Assembly: GCA_964416925.1 (NCBI GenBank)
Contig: CAYQFQ010000009.1
Span: forward strand, 1-27,785
Direction: 5' to 3'
DNA length: 27,785 bases
Origin: CAYQFQ01 sp964416925
GTDB lineage: Bacteria > Patescibacteriota > Minisyncoccia > Phycocordibacterales > GWA1-40-21
Made by a program: the position numbers and the translations under genes. Position 1 is the first letter of the stretch. Each line of letters begins with the position of its first letter. The notes under the pieces are model-generated. The model was given only the letters and a program-made list of their open reading frames with translations, did not search any database and had not been told where the DNA came from. Positions 24,405-27,785 of the stretch are shown piece by piece.

Positions 24405-24545
24405 TTTTATAAAAGTTATTTTTTTAATTAATACCCATTAAAAGGTATTTTTATACATTGTCTAAAAAAATAGAATTTTTGCAAATCCTAAAACTGTGGA
24501 TAAGTGCCAAAATTCAACGAGCGAAGCGACTATGAATTTTGAGCA
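24405..24545. other. Intergenic stretch before the candidate RNA
   Basis: It contains a short inverted repeat AATACC/GGTATT (24430-24435 with 24444-24449), a perfect DnaA-box sequence TGTGGATAA (24495-24503), and hairpin copy a (24508-24541). No ORF or clear promoter is recognisable. Confidence 0.5.
24508..24541 (+). repeat. 16-nt-loop hairpin, copy a
   Basis: The stem CAAAATTCA/TGAATTTTG (24508-24516 with 24533-24541) is 9 bp and perfect. The loop is ACGAGCGAAGCGACTA (24517-24532, 16 nt). It lies 4 nt before the candidate structured RNA. Confidence 0.78.
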
Positions 24546-24771
24546 TCCCGTAAAAGTCCAAGATGATTAATAAATTGTCATAAAACAAAGCCGAAGGCGG
24601 GTTTGTTGGTAGTTTATTTCATCACACAAAACTGCATTTAGACTTTGTACGGGACCGAAATGATTCTATACCAATACTAGCCTTTTGCTGAGGAGCAAGT
24701 TTGCCATGATAAGCTATATTAAAAAACTGTCAAGCATAAAAATAACCCACCGATTTTGATGGGTTATTTTT
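24546..24771 (+). ncRNA. Candidate structured non-coding RNA with terminator
   Basis: No ORF is supported here, but nested helices are. P1: 24546-24558 with 24641-24654, 13 bp with one bulged G. P2: 24562-24574 with 24613-24623, 11 bp with a 2-nt bulge. P3: AACAAAGCC (24584-24592) with GGC...TTTGTT (24596-24607), closed by a GAA loop. A separate hairpin TTGCT-GAGG-AGCAA lies at 24685-24698. The stretch ends in a strong plus-strand terminator. P1 to P3 stack into one long arm of about 110 nt. None of the RNase P, tmRNA, SRP or 6S signatures I looked for is present. It could instead be a non-transcribed mobile palindrome. The promoter is not clear. Confidence 0.42.
24738..24771 (+). terminator. 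Rho-independent terminator of the candidate RNA
   Basis: AAAAATAACCCA (24738-24749) pairs with TGGGTTATTTTT (24760-24771): a 12-bp stem, 10-nt loop and T-rich end. It may also stop minus-strand yebC transcription. Confidence 0.85.
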
Positions 24772-24812
24772 CTTATACCCGCCTCTTCGGCGGGTCGCCG
24801 AAGAGGCGACTA
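24772..24812 (-). repeat. 41-nt hairpin repeat, copy B, beginning at the yebC stop codon
   Basis: Identical over 41 nt to 15224-15264, with the same 13-bp inverted repeat around GGT (24780-24792 with 24796-24808). On the minus strand its first triplet is the TAG stop codon of yebC. As at copy A, a terminator hairpin lies immediately beyond it. Confidence 0.9.
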
Positions 24813-25340
24813 TTCTGCATTCGTATACACATCCTGTACGTCTTCGTTGTTCTCTAAATCCTCAATTAGTTTTTCAAGTTTTGGAGAGTCTTCTTCTGAT
24901 ATTGCCACAGTACTTTTTGGAACCCACCCTTCACTTGTTTTATCAAACGCCCACGATGCGCTTCCAGGGGAGGCTAGGGACGAACCATTCTCGGATAAGA
25001 GGTGTTTGATTTCTCCAGCGGCTCTGTTTCTATTGTCTGTTAAAACATCAATCATTATTGCACATCCTCCAGGACCATAGCTTTCATACATTATAGATTC
25101 CATTTCTTTTGCATCAGTACTTGTTGCTTTTTTAATAGCTCTTTCGATGTTGTCATTTGGCATATCGAATGATCTAGCCTTTTCAATTGCCGCTCTTAAA
25201 CCTGGCGAAGTTATATCACCGTTAGCTTTTTTTGCTTCAACCTGAATAGCTTTCGCCATTTTTGTAAAAACTGCGCCTTTTTGTGCGTCGTTCTTCTCTT
25301 TTAATCTCTTTATCTTTGAAAATTTATTATGTCCTGACAT
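24810..25340 (-). CDS. yebC: YebC/PmpR/TACO1-family protein, short form
   Basis: YebC-family proteins are DNA-binding regulators or, as shown recently for some members, ribosome-associated factors that relieve stalling at proline stretches. Family features: N-terminal MSGHNKFSKIKRLKEKNDAQ, KGAVFTKMAKAIQVEAKK, the core YESYGPGGCAIMIDVLTDNR and NRAAGEIKHLLSENGSSL, and the C-terminal LEDLENNEDVQDVYTN. Total length is 176 against about 240 in most bacteria. Between GSASWAFDKTSEGW and the final helix, about 60-70 residues of the usual third region are absent, with no frameshift, so this is a compact form. AGGA upstream of the ATG (complement of 25338-25340) gives a usable ribosome-binding site. 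The stop is the first triplet of the 41-nt repeat. Confidence 0.92.
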   Translation of the reverse strand: MSGHNKFSKIKRLKEKNDAQKGAVFTKMAKAIQVEAKKANGDITSPGLRAAIEKARSFDMPNDNIERAIKKATSTDAKEMESIMYESYGPGGCAIMIDVLTDNRNRAAGEIKHLLSENGSSLASPGSASWAFDKTSEGWVPKSTVAISEEDSPKLEKLIEDLENNEDVQDVYTNAE

Positions 25341-25381
25341 AAAAACATCCTATCAGAAAATAAGTATTTTTCAAATAGAAA

Positions 25382-25403
25382 GCCCGCAAAAATTCTTGCG
25401 GGC
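25382..25403 (-). terminator. Terminator after the 97-residue gene
   Basis: GCCCGCAA (25382-25389) pairs with TTGCGGGC (25396-25403). On the minus strand the hairpin is followed by TTTC. It ends the transcript of the gene at 25411-25704, before yebC. Confidence 0.7.
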
Positions 25404-25410
25404 GACGTTG

Positions 25411-25704
25411 TTACACAACGTTGATTTTTGCCATAGTGAGAATACGTCTTACCTTTTTTGCAAGAGACGTATCTTTGGTTAGTTTGAATTCATGAATGAC
25501 TAGTCCTTTCTTGTCGGGTGTTAGGTTAATCACTACTAATTCGTCATCAAAAGCCAGAGTTATGTTTGTTCCGGCATACTGACTAGGTTTTTTTCTTCCT
25601 TTTGGTCCCCAAGTTCTGCCTTTCAAGCATGAACCAACCCAAAGTTCTTCTAAAGCCTTTCTTGCTTTAACACTGATACAAATAGAACCTTTTACTTCTT
25701 TCAT
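25411..25704 (-). CDS. Hypothetical protein, unknown function
   Basis: A 97-residue basic protein that I do not recognise. It begins MKEVKGSICISVKARKALEE, continues through the Gly/Lys-rich KGRTWGPKGRKKPSQYAG, then alternating strands (TNITLAFDDELVVINLTP), and ends in a basic helix (LAKKVRRILTMAKINVV). No signal peptide or membrane segment is present. It has an AAAGG ribosome-binding site, an extended -10 promoter upstream and a terminator downstream, so it appears to be an independent, genuine gene. The basic, beta-rich character would suit nucleic-acid binding, but that is only a guess. Confidence 0.72.
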   Translation of the reverse strand: MKEVKGSICISVKARKALEELWVGSCLKGRTWGPKGRKKPSQYAGTNITLAFDDELVVINLTPDKKGLVIHEFKLTKDTSLAKKVRRILTMAKINVV

Positions 25705-25740
25705 CTTGACCTTTCTTTTAAGAGCTGTTTCTAAAATGTG

Positions 25741-25749
25741 ATTATATCA
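25741..25749 (-). promoter_or_regulatory. Extended -10 promoter (TGATATAAT) of the 97-residue gene
   Basis: On the minus strand TGATATAAT lies 36 nt before the ATG, leaving room for a leader with a Shine-Dalgarno site. The same nine bases precede the genes at 3189 and 26189. Confidence 0.6.
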
Positions 25750-25757
25750 TAAAAAAT

Positions 25758-25800
25758 AAAAAGACGGTCGGCTCGCCACGGGCGAACCGACCGTCTTTTT
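25758..25800. terminator. Bidirectional terminator hairpin
   Basis: AAAAAGACGGTCGG (25758-25771) pairs with CCGACCGTCTTTTT (25787-25800). After one mismatch, TCGCC pairs with GGCGA around an ACG loop. With A- and T-runs on both sides it works in either direction and isolates the region to its right. Confidence 0.88.
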
Positions 25801-25832
25801 TTAATATAAATCAATCTTTTAGAATAAAAAAA

Positions 25833-26135
25833 GGCCCCCACAGCCAATCTTTAGATGTAATCGAAGTAATAGAACGTCGATTGGCTGGGGAGCTGAAAAA
25901 GTTTCAACTTGCAAATGTAGACAATTTGGTCAAAGCGTTATCTTAAAAGGTACGCCACCTTGTAACTGCCATAGCTCATTAAAACGTTTCGAAAATTGAA
26001 AGAACTATTAAATCATAACAAAAGCACAAGATAAGGCAATGGTAGTTGTCCACAAGATAAAGTTATCAGGTGTTTGTAGAGGTAGGGATCACAAAAGAGG
26101 ATTTTGCTTCGCAAAATCCTCTTTTGTTTTTTTTA
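25833..26135 (+). ncRNA. Candidate structured non-coding RNA between two terminators
   Basis: This gene-free stretch is flanked by strong terminators at 25758-25800 and 26091-26127. A TAGAAT about 8 nt before GGCCCCC could be a -10. Successive helices: AGCCAATC (25842-25849) with GATTGGCT (25879-25886), extended by CCCC/GGGG; TGAAA-AAG-TTTCA (25894-25906); CAAAT/ATTTG (25912-25928); AAGGT/ACCTT (25947-25961); AACTGCCAT (25964-25972) with ATGGTAGTT (26039-26047); and GATA/TATC (26056-26067) extended by CAC/GTG. The plus strand ends in a 17-bp terminator. No tRNA-like, RNase P, SRP or 6S signature is recognisable. A minus-strand transcript ending at 25758 is the alternative. Confidence 0.38.
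26091..26134 (+). terminator. Strong rho-independent terminator
   Basis: ACAAAAGAGGATTTTGC (26091-26107) pairs with GCAAAATCCTCTTTTGT (26111-26127): a 17-bp perfect stem, TTC loop, then a long T-run. Confidence 0.92.
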
Positions 26136-26144
26136 GAAAAATCA

Positions 26145-26153
26145 TGATATAAT
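26145..26153 (+). promoter_or_regulatory. Extended -10 promoter (TGATATAAT) of the surface-protein gene
   Basis: TGATATAAT lies 35 nt before ATG 26189. CAGGA about 8 nt before the ATG gives a Shine-Dalgarno site, so this gene is not leaderless. Confidence 0.6.
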
Positions 26154-26188
26154 AAACTCAATTAATTAATAACTACAGGACTTTTTAA

Positions 26189-27785
26189 ATGAAAACACAA
26201 AACAAAATAATTTTTTCTGTAGTTGCTTCTATCATCTTGTTTTTGGGATTTAGTTTTTCAAGTGTAAGTGCCGATGCTATCAGATGGACAGGAGAGATTG
26301 ACGGGGATCTCAATAAAGCTGGAAACTATGTTCCTCAGGCGATTCCAACAGTTAATGATACTTTGTATATTGGCCCAGATCCAGAAACTTGGGATCCAAT
26401 TATTACTAGCCCATCAGCAGGGACAAGCAATGCTGGAATTGTCACTAATGAAGCTTTTGGTGGAAGTATTTCCGGTGGTACCTTTTATGGAGATGTTATT
26501 AATACAGATAATGGAACTATTAATGGGGGGACTTTTCATGGCTCAGTGACAAATAATTCGACTGTATCTGCCGGTACTTTTAATGGTCCTTTTATACAAA
26601 TCGAAAATGGATGGAGTATCGTCTCTGGTGCAACTTTTAATGATTCTGTTACAAATTTTAATAGTGGAGGGGGCAATTCAACCATTCAAAGCTCTGATTT
26701 TANNNNNNNNNNTGAGGGTTGGGGAAATGATTATTCTGGGGTGACAGATATATCTGGTGTTACAGTCTTAGCTATTAATAATACATGGGACGGTTCATTA
26801 GGTAGAGTTTCTACCTCAACTATTGTAGAAAATTACGGAAATATCACGGGTGGTATTTATGATGGTGATGTTTTAAACTATGGCGGTATATCTGGGGGAA
26901 CGTTTTATGGACAAGTTATTTTGGAAACAAGTGGTTATAATGGTTCGATATCGGGGGGTACTTTTTATGGATTAGTAAATAATACGAATGGCGGACAAAC
27001 TTTCGGAGGAACATACCTAGGTCAATTTAGTGGTCTTTTGTATGTGTCTGGGGGAAGTTATTCGGGGATTACAGACTTTTCAGGAGTTACAAGCATTCTT
27101 GTTGACGGCGCAAATTGGGATGGCTCAATAATTGCTGATGTTAATGTTCCAATAAGTTTTAATAATAGCAATATTACTGGTGGTATTTTTAGTAATACAG
27201 TTAATTTTGAGACCTATGAGGGATCTATTTTTGCGGGTACATTTTATAATTTTGTAGATAATTTAGGAATAATTGAATCCGGCTCCTTCTGTCAATCCGA
27301 AGCCGAAACAGGCGGTACAATATATGGAGGTACTTTCAGTATTAGCAACCCTCTCTGTTACAACACATCAGCATCAATCACCGTCACTTCCCCCACAAAC
27401 CTCTCCGTCCTCTCTTCCTGGTCTCCATCAATCTCTTTCACTGGTTCTCCTACAACATGTAAGTATAAAATGGATGGTGACGACTATGTGACACTTGATT
27501 GTAATTCCATGTCTATTCCTACTCCAACTAACTGGCCACACTTACTAACAATAACAGCAGAGAATCCATACGGTGCAAGCACTTCAACTGTCTCTTTTAT
27601 TTATTCAGATTTATTAGGTATGATACCCACTGGCTCTCTCTCACCAATCGCACTGCCTGCACCAACTCACCACACACTTGGAGATATATATAATGTAATA
27701 GAATTAGGCATTCCATCAGAGACAAATGACCACACTCTTTCAACCTCTACAACTCCTACAGCAACCACCACACACTCAACAAGTG
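26189..27785 (+). CDS. Large secreted repeat (beta-helix-like) surface protein, 3' end outside the window
   Basis: The frame is open from ATG 26189 to the window end (about 532 codons) and stays in register across ten Ns at 26703-26712. A signal peptide comes first (MKTQNKIIFSVVASIILFLG, cleavage near SVSADA). Residues ~85-385 are short repeats of the form [IV]xGGTFxGxVxN (ISGGTFYGDV, INGGTFHGSV, ISGGTFYGQV, ISGGTFYGLV), a pattern that suits a right-handed parallel beta-helix. A longer unit of about 109 residues is also duplicated (YSGVTDISGVT near 26732 and YSGITDFSGVT near 27059). After about 27350 an Ig-like module (SITVTSPTNLSVLSSWSPSI) and a Ser/Thr/Pro-rich region follow. An adhesin or cell-surface protein is inferred. 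Confidence 0.8.
   Translation, partial: MKTQNKIIFSVVASIILFLGFSFSSVSADAIRWTGEIDGDLNKAGNYVPQAIPTVNDTLYIGPDPETWDPIITSPSAGTSNAGIVTNEAFGGSISGGTFYGDVINTDNGTINGGTFHGSVTNNSTVSAGTFNGPFIQIENGWSIVSGATFNDSVTNFNSGGGNSTIQSSDFXXXXEGWGNDYSGVTDISGVTVLAINNTWDGSLGRVSTSTIVENYGNITGGIYDGDVLNYGGISGGTFYGQVILETSGYNGSISGGTFYGLVNNTNGGQTFGGTYLGQFSGLLYVSGGSYSGITDFSGVTSILVDGANWDGSIIADVNVPISFNNSNITGGIFSNTVNFETYEGSIFAGTFYNFVDNLGIIESGSFCQSEAETGGTIYGGTFSISNPLCYNTSASITVTSPTNLSVLSSWSPSISFTGSPTTCKYKMDGDDYVTLDCNSMSIPTPTNWPHLLTITAENPYGASTSTVSFIYSDLLGMIPTGSLSPIALPAPTHHTLGDIYNVIELGIPSETNDHTLSTSTTPTATTTHSTS
26703..26712. other. Assembly gap (10 N) inside the surface-protein gene
   Basis: The frames on the two sides agree if ten bases are kept. 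Unlike the other three gaps, no exact duplicated flank proves an overlap. A 2-base overlap with one mismatch would also keep the frame (reading SSDFEGWG). Confidence 0.7.

Noticed and set aside
24495..24503. A perfect DnaA box far from dnaA
   Set aside because: A single 9-mer in AT-rich DNA is expected occasionally by chance, and there is no cluster. The origin assignment is better at dnaA-dnaN.
25911..25946. A tmRNA-like tag frame (GCA start, ANVDNLVKALS, then TAA) in the gene-free region
   Set aside because: No tRNA-like end (TψC arm, CCA-type 3' end) could be found on either side, in normal or permuted order. The tag does not end like known proteolysis tags.
26268..26549. A 93-codon open frame, and another at 27273-27491, inside the surface-protein region
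   Set aside because: They are off-frame shadows of the long signal-peptide-bearing reading frame that starts at 26189.

Overview
The window is AT-rich and gene-dense and most likely comes from a member of the Candidate Phyla Radiation (Patescibacteria), probably Parcubacteria. This rests on family recognition: a VirB4/VirB6/PrgI/VirB2-like cluster typical of these genomes, a shortened YebC, a Jag/KhpB, YidC, RnpA, RpmH, DnaA, DnaN origin block, many genes without Shine-Dalgarno sites, and many lineage-specific small or secreted proteins. TGA is used as a stop (end of the first gene), so there is no sign of the UGA-glycine code of Gracilibacteria. No tRNA, rRNA or CRISPR array was found.

Layout. 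1-617: 5'-truncated REP-associated tyrosine transposase (RAYT) with a palindrome downstream. 638-3101: ksgA, then a UbiA-family prenyltransferase with an extra N-terminal membrane domain. 3189-15166: ten co-directional genes forming a minimal type IV secretion-like machine (calcium-binding membrane protein, secreted protein, VirB6/TrbL-like channel, helical protein, PrgI, TraC-like domain, VirB4 ATPase, Ig-like protein, VirB2-like pilin, anchored beta-propeller). 15262-17133: jag, yidC, rnpA and rpmH on the minus strand. 17161-19938: the dnaA-dnaN origin region. 19980-21124: an unknown protein and a DciA/DUF721-like protein. 21125-23629: class A PBP on the minus strand, divergent from ruvC (23670-24177). 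24216-25704: small acidic protein, yebC and an unknown gene on the minus strand, with two structured intergenic regions that may be non-coding RNAs. 26189-end: a large repeat-rich surface protein that runs off the window.

The intergenic DNA is rich in hairpins. The most striking set is three hairpins of exactly 16-nt loop length with a shared loop (11 of 16 positions invariant) but unrelated stems. Two of them lie head-to-head around a branched palindrome between rpmH and rnpA. The third sits just upstream of a candidate structured RNA. There are also two identical 41-nt hairpin repeats whose first three bases are the stop codons of jag and yebC, a 24-nt near-palindrome present both inside and downstream of the RAYT gene, and a degenerate MITE-like element before prgI.

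Four runs of ten N interrupt genes. Three look like scaffolding artefacts. Removing the Ns, together with a short sequence duplicated on both sides at two of them, restores intact ksgA, beta-propeller and ruvC reading frames. Several promoters have a TGnTATAAT extended -10 placed 5-12 nt before the start codon, so leaderless or nearly leaderless transcription seems common here.
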